Shown one piece after another: positions 23,224-29,700 of a stretch of DNA of 35,546 bases; within the stretch, counting starts at the first letter, position 1, and every line of letters starts with the position of its first letter. The position numbers and the translations under genes are program-made. The notes under the pieces were generated by a model that saw only the letters and a program-made list of their open reading frames with translations, ran no database searches and had not been told where the DNA came from. Source of the DNA: Roseomonas genomospecies 6 (lineage in GTDB: Bacteria > Pseudomonadota > Alphaproteobacteria > Azospirillales > Azospirillaceae); assembly GCF_008365375.1 (NCBI RefSeq), contig NZ_QOKW01000042.1, positions 1-35,546 on the forward strand, in the 5' to 3' direction.

Positions 23224-24096
23224 TCAGCACAAAGTCTTTGCCAGCGCGTCCATGAACAGCCGCACCTTCGGCGGCACGAAGCGCGCGGACGGGTGGACGC
23301 CCCAGACCGCCAGCGGCTCCAGCGCCCCGTCGGACAGGCGGAGCGGGACCAGCGCGCCGCGCGCCACCTCCTCCCGCACGTCCCACTCCGACAGGACGGC
23401 GATGCCGAGCCCGGCGAGGCAGATGTCCCGCAACCCCTCGATGGAGTTGGCGGTGAAGCGCCCGCGCACCCGGATGCGCCGCTCCCGCCCGTCGCCCGTG
23501 AAGCTCCAGTGCGTGGTTCCGGAGAGGCACAGGCACTCGTGCTCCGCCAGATCCGCGACGGCGGCGGGCGTGCCGCGGGCCGCCAGATAGCCGGGCGTGG
23601 CGTGGAGCGCCCGCGGGTTGTCGGCCAGCCGCCGCGCGATCAGCGCGCTGTCCTTCAGATGCGCGATGCGGATGGCGAGGTCGATCCCCTGCCCCACGAT
23701 GTCCACCACCGTGTCGGTCAGCAGCAGATCGACCGTGACCTGCGGGTTGTCCTTCAGGAAGTCCGCGACCACCGGCACCACCACCTTGCGCCCGAAGGCG
23801 GCGGAGGCGGTCAGGCGCAGCAGCCCCGACGCCCCGGCGTTGGACGGGCGGACGCTGGCCCGCGCCGCCGCCTCGTTCTCCAGCATCGCCTGTGCGAAGG
23901 GCAGCATCGCCTCCCCCTCCGGCGTCAGGGCGAGGGAGCGGGTCGTCCGCTGCATCAGCCGCGCGCCCATCGCCTCCTCCAGCGCAACCAGCCGCCGGGT
24001 CGCCATCAGCGGCGAGATGCCCAGCCGCCGCGCGGCCCCGGCAAGGCTGCCGGCCTGGGCGGCTTCCACCAGAACGGCGAGTCCGGCAAGGTCCAT
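23224..24096 (-). CDS. LysR-family transcriptional regulator
   Basis: A 290-residue regulator of the CrgA/YafC-like LysR subgroup. The N-terminal winged helix-turn-helix is LAGLAVLVEAAQAGSLAGAARRLGISPLMATRRLVALEEAMGARLMQRTTRSLALTPEG (about 2-60). The effector-binding domain begins near residue 90 with LLRLTASAAFGRKVVVPVVADFLKDNPQVTVDL. It is divergent from the MFS transporter gene across 146 bases, the usual arrangement of a LysR protein with its target. The inducer is unknown. It converges on the fliI partner gene with a 6-base gap. Confidence 0.93.
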   Translation of the reverse strand: MDLAGLAVLVEAAQAGSLAGAARRLGISPLMATRRLVALEEAMGARLMQRTTRSLALTPEGEAMLPFAQAMLENEAAARASVRPSNAGASGLLRLTASAAFGRKVVVPVVADFLKDNPQVTVDLLLTDTVVDIVGQGIDLAIRIAHLKDSALIARRLADNPRALHATPGYLAARGTPAAVADLAEHECLCLSGTTHWSFTGDGRERRIRVRGRFTANSIEGLRDICLAGLGIAVLSEWDVREEVARGALVPLRLSDGALEPLAVWGVHPSARFVPPKVRLFMDALAKTLC

Positions 24097-24194
24097 TGCT
24101 TCACAATCCGATGCACAGGCCGTTCATTCTGCGGGACTGATGCGGATTTTGAAAGCGCGATAGGGTCCGGTCCAAGATTTCCGCAAGCAGAATA

Positions 24195-24219
24195 CCCCTC
24201 TCCCGGGGCGGGAGAGGGG
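24195..24219. repeat. Second copy of the CCCCTCTCCCGGGG palindrome
   Basis: A 25-bp palindrome identical to 12975-12999, here alone, between the LysR gene and its divergent MFS gene, 23 bases before the MFS start. Arms CCCCTCTCCC/GGGAGAGGGG. It is a single-hairpin member of the dispersed repeat family. Confidence 0.85.
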
Positions 24220-24242
24220 ATGTTGGAAAGGACCTCCCTGTC

Positions 24243-25421
24243 ATGAGCATCACCGACACACACGCGCCCACCCAGCCCCTGCTCGGGCGCGGCCTGACCT
24301 TCGCCATGGCGACCGCCGCAGGGCTGGCCGTCGCGAACATCTACTACAACCAGCCCATGCTGGGCCTGATCGAGGGCGACCTGCCCGGCCCGCTGACCGG
24401 CGTGATCCCGACCGCCACGCAGTTGGGCTACGCCGCCGGCCTGCTCCTGCTGGTGCCGCTGGGCGATCTGGTGGAGCGGCGGCGGCTGATCGTCGGACAG
24501 TTCCTGCTGCTGGCCGCGGCCCTGGTCGCGACCGCGCTGGCGCAGGGTCCCGCGCTGCTCGTCGCCGCCTCGCTGCTGCTCGGTGTTTCGGCGACGGTGG
24601 CGCAGCAGATCGTTCCCTTCGCCGCGCATCTGGCCTCGCCACAGCGGCGGGGGGCGGCGGTGGGGACCGTCATGTCGGGGGTGCTGACCGGCATCCTGCT
24701 CAGCCGCACGCTGGCCGGCTTCGTCGGAACGCACGAGGGCTGGCGCGCCATGTTCTGGCTGGCCGTGCCGCTGGCGCTGGGAGCCGCCGCGCTGATGGCC
24801 GTCCTGCTGCCGCGCAGCCATCCCAGCGCCTCCCTGCGCTACCCGGCGCTGATGCGCTCGCTGGTCCATCTGTGGCGGGAGTTTCCGGCCCTGCGGCTGG
24901 CCGCCGTCACCCAGGGCCTGCTGTTCGCCGCCTTCACGGCCTTCTGGACGATCCTGGCGCTGCGTCTGGCGGAGCCGCGCTTCGGCCTGGGCGCCGACGC
25001 GGCGGGGCTGTTCGGCATCGTCGGCGCGGTCGGCATCCTGGCCGCCCCGGTCGCCGGACGAATCGCCGACCGGAGCGGGCCGCGCCGGGTGATCCTGCTG
25101 GGCACGCTGCTGACGCTCGCCTCCTGGCTGCTGTTCGGGCTGTGGACCTCGGTCGCCGGGCTGGTCGCCGGGGTGATCCTGCTCGACTTCGCGGTGCAGG
25201 CGGCCCTGGTGTCGAACCAGCACATCGTCTACGCCCTGCGCCCGGAGGCCCGCGCCCGGCTGAACACCCTCTTCATGGGCGGCATGTTCCTGGGCGGCGC
25301 GCTGGGGTCGAGCGCCGCGACGCTGGCCTGGAACGCCGGGGGCTGGAGCGCGGTGACGGGTCTGGGCATCGCCGTGGCCGGAGCCGCCGCCGCCCTGCAA
25401 CTCGCCGCGCGGCGCCGGTAG
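24243..25421 (+). CDS. MFS transporter (DHA-like efflux permease)
   Basis: A 392-residue, 12-helix major facilitator protein. The first helix contains AVANIYYNQPMLGLIEGDL, a pattern of the YNQP subgroup of putative drug/metabolite exporters. The loop 2-3 motif follows as LLLVPLGDLVERRRLIVGQ, with its repeat in the second half as GRIADRSGPRRVILLG. Divergence from the LysR gene suggests inducible expression. Its closeness to oxalate genes is probably coincidental, since oxalate/formate antiporters have different signatures. The substrate is unassigned. Confidence 0.9.
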   Translation: MSITDTHAPTQPLLGRGLTFAMATAAGLAVANIYYNQPMLGLIEGDLPGPLTGVIPTATQLGYAAGLLLLVPLGDLVERRRLIVGQFLLLAAALVATALAQGPALLVAASLLLGVSATVAQQIVPFAAHLASPQRRGAAVGTVMSGVLTGILLSRTLAGFVGTHEGWRAMFWLAVPLALGAAALMAVLLPRSHPSASLRYPALMRSLVHLWREFPALRLAAVTQGLLFAAFTAFWTILALRLAEPRFGLGADAAGLFGIVGAVGILAAPVAGRIADRSGPRRVILLGTLLTLASWLLFGLWTSVAGLVAGVILLDFAVQAALVSNQHIVYALRPEARARLNTLFMGGMFLGGALGSSAATLAWNAGGWSAVTGLGIAVAGAAAALQLAARRR

Positions 25422-25475
25422 GGTTTGCCGCGAAAGGTCCGAAGCGCGATTAGTTCGCCTAACGCACAAAAGGGC

Positions 25476-25503
25476 TTGCCAGGCATTTCGCATCTGGTAT
25501 ACG
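25476..25503 (+). promoter_or_regulatory. Candidate sigma-70-type promoter for the PAS gene
   Basis: TTGCCA (25476-25481), a 16-base spacer and TATACG (25498-25503) form a plausible promoter in the 201-base gap between the MFS gene and the PAS gene. The -10 region overlaps TGGTATACGGTAT, which contains GTATAC, a core seen in GntR-type operators. The leader to the PAS start would be about 110 bases. Confidence 0.45.
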
Positions 25504-25520
25504 GTATCTCACATCCCATC

Positions 25521-25578
25521 GCGCTTCGGAAACGAAGTGCAGGACCAAAGGCGCGGACGTGTTTTTCAAGAAAACGCG
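25521..25578 (+). other. Two hairpins in the leader of the PAS gene
   Basis: Hairpin 1 is GCGCTTCG-GAAA-CGAAGTGC (25521-25540), 8 bp with one G-U pair and a GNRA tetraloop. Hairpin 2 is CGTGTTTT-TCAAG-AAAACGCG (25558-25578), 8 bp with one G-U pair. They are spaced 17 bases apart and end 44 bases before the start codon. They may be a structured 5' leader. Confidence 0.45.
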
Positions 25579-25622
25579 GAAACGCCGGAAGGTCAGGGTC
25601 CGATACCGGAGCGAGTGCTTCC

Positions 25623-26051
25623 ATGAACGCCACAGTCGATTTCGCACAGCTAGTCATGGCCGCAGGGGACGCCATCGTCGTGTCCAATGCGGAGGGCGCC
25701 ATTACTCTGTGGAATCCGGCGGCCGAGCGGATGTTCGGCTTTTCGGAGGGCGAAGCGCTGGGGCAGTCGCTCGACATCATCATCCCGGAGCGCCAGCGCC
25801 AGCGCCACTGGGACGGCTATGCCAACACCATGCGCACGGGCCAGACGCGCTACGGCAGCGACGTGCTGCGCGTCCCGGCCCTGCACAAGGACGGGCATTC
25901 CCTGTCCATCGCCTTCACGGTCGCCCTGCTGACGTCGCCGGACGGCACGGTGACCGGAATCGTCGCCATCATCCGCGACGAAACCAGCCGCTGGGCCGAG
26001 GAGCGCAAGCTCCGCCGCCGCCTGTCGGAGCTGGAATCCGCCAGCCAGTAA
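25623..26051 (+). CDS. Stand-alone PAS-domain sensor protein (142 aa)
   Basis: A single PAS domain with no output domain. It begins MNATVDFAQLVMAAGDAIVVSNAEGAITLWNPAAERMFGFSEGEALGQSL, the usual PAS core with the WNPAAERMFG helix, and continues to a C-terminal PAC-type strand (TGIVAIIRDETSRWAEERKLRRRL) and a short coiled tail (residues 122-142). The GIVAIIRDET end resembles haem or flavin PAS domains, but no cofactor residue can be named. It lies 76 bases upstream of formyl-CoA transferase on the same strand and may be co-transcribed. It could signal redox or substrate state to a partner protein. Confidence 0.87.
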   Translation: MNATVDFAQLVMAAGDAIVVSNAEGAITLWNPAAERMFGFSEGEALGQSLDIIIPERQRQRHWDGYANTMRTGQTRYGSDVLRVPALHKDGHSLSIAFTVALLTSPDGTVTGIVAIIRDETSRWAEERKLRRRLSELESASQ

Positions 26052-26073
26052 CCCATCCCGCCAGTTTGTCCGT

Positions 26074-26093
26074 GTTGTTCAGTGCTCAACAAC
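26074..26093. promoter_or_regulatory. 20-bp palindrome upstream of frc (operator candidate)
   Basis: GTTGTTCAGTGCTCAACAAC is a near-perfect dyad: six-base arms plus AG/CT inside, with one mismatched pair and a TG centre. It lies between the PAS stop and the frc start, 34 bases before the ATG. The position and symmetry suit a regulator operator; a weak hairpin at the end of the PAS message is the alternative. Confidence 0.45.
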
Positions 26094-26127
26094 GGCATCG
26101 CAATAAGTGAGAGGGAGTAAACGAGCC

Positions 26128-27378
26128 ATGAGCAAGCCGCTCGAAGGGATCAAGATCATCGACTTCACCCACGTTCAGGCCGGCCCCGCCTGCACGCAGC
26201 TCCTCGCCTGGTACGGCGCGGACGTCATCAAGGTGGAGCGGCCGGGCGCCGGCGACGTCACCCGCAACCAGCTCCGCGACATTCCCGAAGCGGACGCGCT
26301 CTACTTCACGATGCTGAACAGCAACAAGCGCTCCCTGACGCTGGACACCAAGACCCAGGCCGGCAAGGAAGTCCTTGAGAAGCTGATCAAGGAATCCGAC
26401 GTCCTCGTGGAGAACTTCGCTCCGGGCGCGCTCGACCGCATGGGCTTCAGTTGGGAGCGCATCAACGAGCTGAACCCGGGCATGATCGTCGCCTCCGTGA
26501 AGGGCTTCAGCGACGGCCACCATTACGAAGACCTGAAGGTCTACGAGAACGTCGCCCAGTGCGCCGGCGGTGCGGCTTCGACCACCGGCTTCTGGGACGG
26601 CCCGCCGACCGTCAGCGCCGCCGCTCTCGGCGACAGCAACACCGGCATGCACCTCGCCATCGGCATCCTGACCGCCCTGATGGGCCGTTCCAAGACCGGC
26701 AAGGGCCAGAAGGTCGCCGTGTCGATGCAGGACGCCGTCATCAACCTCTGCCGCGTCAAGCTGCGCGACCAGCAGCGTCTCGACCGCGTCGGCTACCTGG
26801 AAGAGTACCCGCAGTACCCGCACGGCGAGTTCTCGGACGTGGTTCCGCGCGGCGGCAACGCCGGCGGCGGCGGCCAGCCGGGCTGGGTCTTGAAGTGCAA
26901 GGGCGCGGAGACCGATCCGAACGCCTACATCTACTTCACCATCCAGGGCCACGCCTGGGCGCCGATCTGCAAGGCTGTCGGCAAGCCGGAGTGGATCGAC
27001 GATCCGGCCTACAACACCGCCCAGGCGCGTCAGGACAAGATCTTCGACATCTTCGCCTACATCGAAGGCTGGCTGGCCGACAAGACGAAGTACGAGGCGG
27101 TCGACATCCTGCGCAAGTTCGACATCCCCTGCGCGCCGGTGCTGACCATGAAGGAAATCGCCGAGTGCCCGTCGCTCCGCAAGAGCGGCACCATCGTCGA
27201 GGTGGACCACAAGGCGCGCGGCAAGTACCTGACGGTCGGCAGCCCGATCAAGTTCTCCGACATGACCGTCGAAGTGACCGGGTCGCCGCTGCTGGGCGAG
27301 CATTCCGACGAGATCCTTGCCAGCCTCGGCTACAGCAAGGAGCAGATCGCCGATCTGCACGCCAGCAAGGTTGTCTGA
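26128..27378 (+). CDS. frc: Formyl-CoA:oxalate CoA-transferase
   Basis: A class III CoA-transferase that moves CoA from formyl-CoA to oxalate, feeding oxalyl-CoA decarboxylase. From the ATG at 26128 (GGGAG 10 bases upstream) it has 416 residues, the same length as Escherichia coli YfdW and 12 shorter than Oxalobacter Frc. Catalytic Asp169 is in GDSNTGMHL; Gln17, Tyr59 and Tyr139 are at the positions known from the Oxalobacter enzyme, and the mobile glycine loop GGGGQ is at 246-250. Residue 48 is Gln, as in YfdW, not the Trp of Oxalobacter Frc. A strong terminator follows. Oxalyl-CoA decarboxylase and formate dehydrogenase lie 2-8 kb downstream on the other strand. Confidence 0.97.
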   Translation: MSKPLEGIKIIDFTHVQAGPACTQLLAWYGADVIKVERPGAGDVTRNQLRDIPEADALYFTMLNSNKRSLTLDTKTQAGKEVLEKLIKESDVLVENFAPGALDRMGFSWERINELNPGMIVASVKGFSDGHHYEDLKVYENVAQCAGGAASTTGFWDGPPTVSAAALGDSNTGMHLAIGILTALMGRSKTGKGQKVAVSMQDAVINLCRVKLRDQQRLDRVGYLEEYPQYPHGEFSDVVPRGGNAGGGGQPGWVLKCKGAETDPNAYIYFTIQGHAWAPICKAVGKPEWIDDPAYNTAQARQDKIFDIFAYIEGWLADKTKYEAVDILRKFDIPCAPVLTMKEIAECPSLRKSGTIVEVDHKARGKYLTVGSPIKFSDMTVEVTGSPLLGEHSDEILASLGYSKEQIADLHASKVV

Positions 27379-27416
27379 TCGCTTTCCGACAGTCTGAGAC
27401 GGCACACCTCATGAAG

Positions 27417-27448
27417 ACGGCGCCTCGAAAGGGGCGCCGTTCTTTTTT
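27417..27448 (+). terminator. Intrinsic terminator of frc
   Basis: A perfect 8-bp stem ACGGCGCC (27417-27424) / GGCGCCGT (27433-27440) with an 8-base loop is followed by TCTTTTTT. It is 39 bases after the frc stop and is the strongest canonical terminator on the plus strand in the window. Confidence 0.9.
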
Positions 27449-27512
27449 GTGTGCGTTCTGGATTCTTGGCGGACAACTGGGGCTTCACGGATTGCCTCCG
27501 AGAATCCCGGAC

Positions 27513-27773
27513 CTACCTCAGCCACTCCCGCACTTCGCGGATGCGCTGGTTGCCCTCCGGCGTGCGGGCGTAGGCCTTTCCGTACTGGGTCTCGTACTCG
27601 CGCACATAGCCCTGGCGCAGCAGGCCGTCCAGCACCGGGCGGACGACCGCCGGCTTCAGGTTGGCGGCCCTGGTGATCGACAGGAACGAGGCCGGCAGAG
27701 CCGTCACCTCCGGCCCCGGCGTGGCGCGCAGGGTGTTGAGCGAGGTCCAGTCAACGGTGGTCGGTGAAATCAT
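27513..27773 (-). CDS. Small winged-helix protein divergent from soxR (86 aa)
   Basis: A compact protein with a probable winged helix-turn-helix: helices LTALPASFLSITRAANLKPAVVRPVLDGLLRQGYV (about 23-58), a beta-wing REYETQYGKAYARTPEG (about 58-74), and a C-terminal helix NQRIREVREWLR. This resembles small PadR/MarR/TrmB-type DNA-binding folds without a dimerisation domain. I do not recognise a named family. The ATG has GGGGAG 3 bases upstream. Its promoter region carries a SoxR-type operator in a 19-bp spacer, so it is probably a SoxR target. It may be a secondary regulator; a non-DNA-binding role is possible. Confidence 0.75.
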   Translation of the reverse strand: MISPTTVDWTSLNTLRATPGPEVTALPASFLSITRAANLKPAVVRPVLDGLLRQGYVREYETQYGKAYARTPEGNQRIREVREWLR

Positions 27774-27809
27774 GGGCTCCCCTCGATGCGGCGCGCTGTT
27801 GACTCTCTG

Positions 27810-27840
27810 ACGCTAAGACCTCAACTTCACTTGAGGTCAA
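27810..27840 (-). promoter_or_regulatory. SoxR operator within promoter of the small winged-helix gene
   Basis: The palindrome CCTCAACTTCACTTGAGG (27819-27836; symmetric out to 27817-27838) matches the soxbox of E. coli soxS at nearly every position. On the minus strand TTGACC (27840-27835) and TAGCGT (27815-27810) are separated by exactly 19 bases, the long spacer typical of MerR/SoxR-activated promoters, with the dyad centred in the spacer. Transcription would start about 30 bases before the 86-residue gene. Confidence 0.82.
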
Positions 27841-27870
27841 GAGGTTCCGAACCCCAGGGGAGGCCCGGCG

Positions 27871-28332
27871 TTGGCGATTCTCGATCCCGCCCACATCGAC
27901 AAGGACCTTACCGTGGGTGAGGTCGCGGAACGCTCCGGTGTGGCAGTGTCCACCATCCACTTCTACGAATCAAAGGGGCTGATCGCGAGCTGGCGCAGCA
28001 GCGGGAACCAGCGCCGCTTCCCCCGCGACGTGCTCCGGCGCATCGCCGTCATCAAGGTGGCGCAGCGTCTGGGCGTTCCCCTGGCCACCATCGCGGAGGC
28101 TCTGAAGACCCTGCCCGACGGCCGCGCGCCGACGGCGGAGGACTGGAAACGCCTGTCCGCCGCTTGGAAGGCGGACCTGGACGAGCGCATCGCCGTGCTC
28201 ACCAGGCTGCGCGACGGGCTGGAGGGGTGCATCGGCTGCGGCTGCCTGTCGCTCAGCGAATGCCCGCTGCGCAACCCCTGGGACGAGCTGTCGGAGGACG
28301 GGGCCGGCCCGCGCCTGCTCGATCCACGCTGA
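27871..28332 (+). CDS. soxR: Redox-sensitive transcriptional activator SoxR
   Basis: A MerR-family regulator, 153 residues, with a [2Fe-2S] cluster that is oxidised by redox-cycling compounds or superoxide stress. The N-terminal helix-turn-helix is LTVGEVAERSGVAVSTIHFYESKGLI (about 13-38) and the dimer helix spans about 82-118. The cluster ligands are Cys120, Cys123, Cys125 and Cys131 in CIGCGCLSLSECPLRNPWD, the C-X2-C-X-C-X5-C pattern unique to SoxR. The start is TTG at 27871, chosen because AGGGGAGG lies 7 bases upstream; no ATG is available in this frame. It is divergent from the small winged-helix gene, with a soxbox between them. No soxS is present. Confidence 0.95.
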   Translation: MAILDPAHIDKDLTVGEVAERSGVAVSTIHFYESKGLIASWRSSGNQRRFPRDVLRRIAVIKVAQRLGVPLATIAEALKTLPDGRAPTAEDWKRLSAAWKADLDERIAVLTRLRDGLEGCIGCGCLSLSECPLRNPWDELSEDGAGPRLLDPR

Positions 28333-28390
28333 TTGCCGTGCTGGTTTGCCGCACCGCAGCATGACCTCCCCCTTCCGCCGCCCTCTCCGG

Positions 28391-28423
28391 CAACAAAAAG
28401 GCCGTGCTGTTTCCAGCACGGCC
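28391..28423 (-). terminator. Intrinsic terminator (minus strand), distal
   Basis: A perfect 10-bp stem GGCCGTGCTG (28400-28409) / CAGCACGGCC (28414-28423) with a 4-base loop, followed on the minus strand by TTTTTGTTG (complement of 28399-28391). It is well past the IclR gene and is the second terminator in this direction, implying a separate short transcript upstream of it. Confidence 0.88.
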
Positions 28424-28543
28424 AGTATCCGAGAGGCTCGCATAAATGCGGAGCAACAACCCGCCCGATACAAAGGGTGATGAACCCTGTGTAAGAACAA
28501 TGATGCCCGAGTCACCTGCGTGACGCAACAAGAGAATCGCCGC
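28424..28543 (-). ncRNA. Candidate small RNA between two minus-strand terminators
   Basis: About 120 bases lie between an IclR-like palindrome at 28544-28560 and the distal terminator. On the minus strand small hairpins are visible: GTCAC-GCAG-GTGAC, AGGGT-TCATC-ACCCT and CGCAT-TT-ATGCG. A TTGACA box (minus strand, 28575-28570) overlaps the T-tract of the upstream terminator, but a good -10 at 16-18 bases is not evident. No convincing short reading frame is present. The boundaries and existence of the RNA are inferred. Confidence 0.3.
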
Positions 28544-28560
28544 TTTCCACATTGCGGAAA
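28544..28560. promoter_or_regulatory. 17-bp palindrome resembling an IclR-family operator
   Basis: TTTCCACATTGCGGAAA is symmetric except for one pair. Operators of IclR-family regulators often have TTCC-N-GGAA type dyads of this length. It is about 190 bases beyond the end of the IclR gene. An adjacent ACAAAGTATTTGT dyad (28560-28572) touches it. Confidence 0.45.
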
Positions 28561-28572
28561 CAAAGTATTTGT

Positions 28573-28604
28573 CAAAAAAAGACCGCGCCGTTGCGGGCGC
28601 GGTC
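28573..28604 (-). terminator. Intrinsic terminator of the IclR gene (minus strand)
   Basis: A perfect 9-bp stem GACCGCGCC (28581-28589) / GGCGCGGTC (28596-28604) with a 6-base loop, followed on the minus strand by seven T residues (complement of 28580-28574). It is 145 bases after the IclR stop. Confidence 0.9.
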
Positions 28605-28749
28605 AGTTTCTTCAGGGCAGCACTACGTGACAGGAAGGAAAAACCGGGGTAACAGCCGCCTCGACCCAATCCGAAGGATTTGCGGATCGGGGCGGATCGC
28701 GCCTCCCGGCCGGCGCGAATTCGAATTCCGTAAGGGTTAAGTCAGAGGC

Positions 28750-29595
28750 TCAGGTGGGAAAACGCCCGCCGATCTCCGCCGTGACCGCCGCGGCGGTCCG
28801 CTTGACCATCTCGCCGAAGGCGACGAGGCGGGCATCGTCCAGGCGCCGGTTGGTGCTGGACAGGGACAGGGCGCCGATGACGCGGGCCTGCTCGTCGTAG
28901 ATCGCCGCGGCGACGCAATGCAGGCCGCTCACCCGCTCCTCCTGGTCCACGGCGTAGCCGCGGTCGCGGGTCAGGGTCAGCTCCCGGTGCAGCGCCGGCA
29001 GCGACGACACGGTGGTCCGGGTGAACTGGCGCATGCCGCGCTGGGTCAGGATGCTCTGCACCCGCGTCTCCGGCATGCCGGCCAGCAGCGCCTTGCCCAC
29101 GGCGGAGCAGTGCAGCAGGGTGCGGTCGGTGACGGGCAGCGCCGCCTGGGCGACACGCGGACCGCCGACGCGGTGCAGATAGATGGCCTCGCCGTTCTCC
29201 TCCACGGCCAGATTGACGACCTCGCTGGTCTCCTCCATCAGGCGGCGCATGCGCGGACGGGCGACGTCCAGCAGGCTGCGCGTCTTCAGGAAGCCGGTGC
29301 CGGTCATGTAGGCCTGCACGCCCACCGCCCAGCCGCGCTTGCTCTGGTCGAAGCGGACGTAGCGCTCCTCCTGCAAGGTGGTCAGCAGACGGTGCGCCGT
29401 GGACGGCGAGAGCTGCGCCGCCTCGGCCACCGCGGTCAGGCTCATCGGGCTGTCCGACTGGCCGAGGATGGTCATGATGCTCAGTGCCCGCGACAGCGAC
29501 TGCACCAGATTGCCCTTCGCCGCACGGTCCACGGTGTCCGCGCGGCCTTCGGCCCGCGGGGCCGGGGGTGCCATCATCAGCGCTTGCGTCTTCAT
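28750..29595 (-). CDS. IclR-family transcriptional regulator
   Basis: A 281-residue regulator. A disordered N-terminus (about 1-25) precedes the winged helix-turn-helix (about 28-90; VQSLSRALSIMTILGQSDSPMSLTAVAEAAQLSPSTAHRLLTTLQEERYV). A GAF-like effector domain from about 110 has the IclR patterns LHCSAVGKALLAGMP and AVDQEERVSGLHCVAAAIYDEQARVIGALSLSS. It is 105 bases downstream of the formate dehydrogenase alpha gene on the same strand, so it may share that transcript. Context suggests it controls oxalate/formate catabolism; the effector (oxalate, formate or a CoA ester) is a guess. Confidence 0.93.
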   Translation of the reverse strand: MKTQALMMAPPAPRAEGRADTVDRAAKGNLVQSLSRALSIMTILGQSDSPMSLTAVAEAAQLSPSTAHRLLTTLQEERYVRFDQSKRGWAVGVQAYMTGTGFLKTRSLLDVARPRMRRLMEETSEVVNLAVEENGEAIYLHRVGGPRVAQAALPVTDRTLLHCSAVGKALLAGMPETRVQSILTQRGMRQFTRTTVSSLPALHRELTLTRDRGYAVDQEERVSGLHCVAAAIYDEQARVIGALSLSSTNRRLDDARLVAFGEMVKRTAAAVTAEIGGRFPT

Positions 29596-29658
29596 GGTCC
29601 CATCCCTCTCGATATCGGCTGGCGCTGTTTTCCGCGCCGTTCTTCATTCTCGGGTTTG

Positions 29659-29694
29659 GCGGCCCCCACCCCGTTGCAGGAACGGGGGCCGCCG
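29659..29694 (-). other. Long hairpin between fdhA and the IclR gene
   Basis: A 10-bp outer stem GGCGGCCCCC (29659-29668) / GGGGGCCGCC (29685-29694) has a possible inner pairing CCCGTT/AACGGG. No T-tract follows on either strand. It may partly terminate or stabilise the formate dehydrogenase mRNA ahead of the regulator gene. Confidence 0.5.
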
Positions 29695-29700
29695 GTTGCC

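Larger units (their letters stand above)
28333..28749. other. Gene-free stretch between soxR and the IclR gene
   Basis: A 417-base non-coding region, noticeably more AT-rich than its surroundings in the middle. It holds two intrinsic terminators on the minus strand, a 17-bp IclR-like palindrome and a candidate small-RNA interval between the terminators. Open frames crossing it have non-coding composition. Bases 28605-28749 contain only GC-rich sequence with no obvious signal. Confidence 0.7.

Noticed and set aside
24097..24242. LysR binding sites between the LysR and MFS genes (AATCCG at 24105 and CGGATT at 24143)
   Set aside because: The half-sites are short and 32 bases apart, and no T-N11-A dyad is convincing; they could be chance.
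24243..25421. Oxalate/formate antiporter (OxlT-like) role for the MFS gene
   Set aside because: The sequence has the YNQP-type efflux pattern and is paired with a LysR gene; nothing specific to oxalate transport is visible.
28253..28669. A 138-codon minus-strand frame through the soxR-iclR gap
   Set aside because: It crosses two intrinsic terminators and part of soxR antisense, and its composition is not protein-like.
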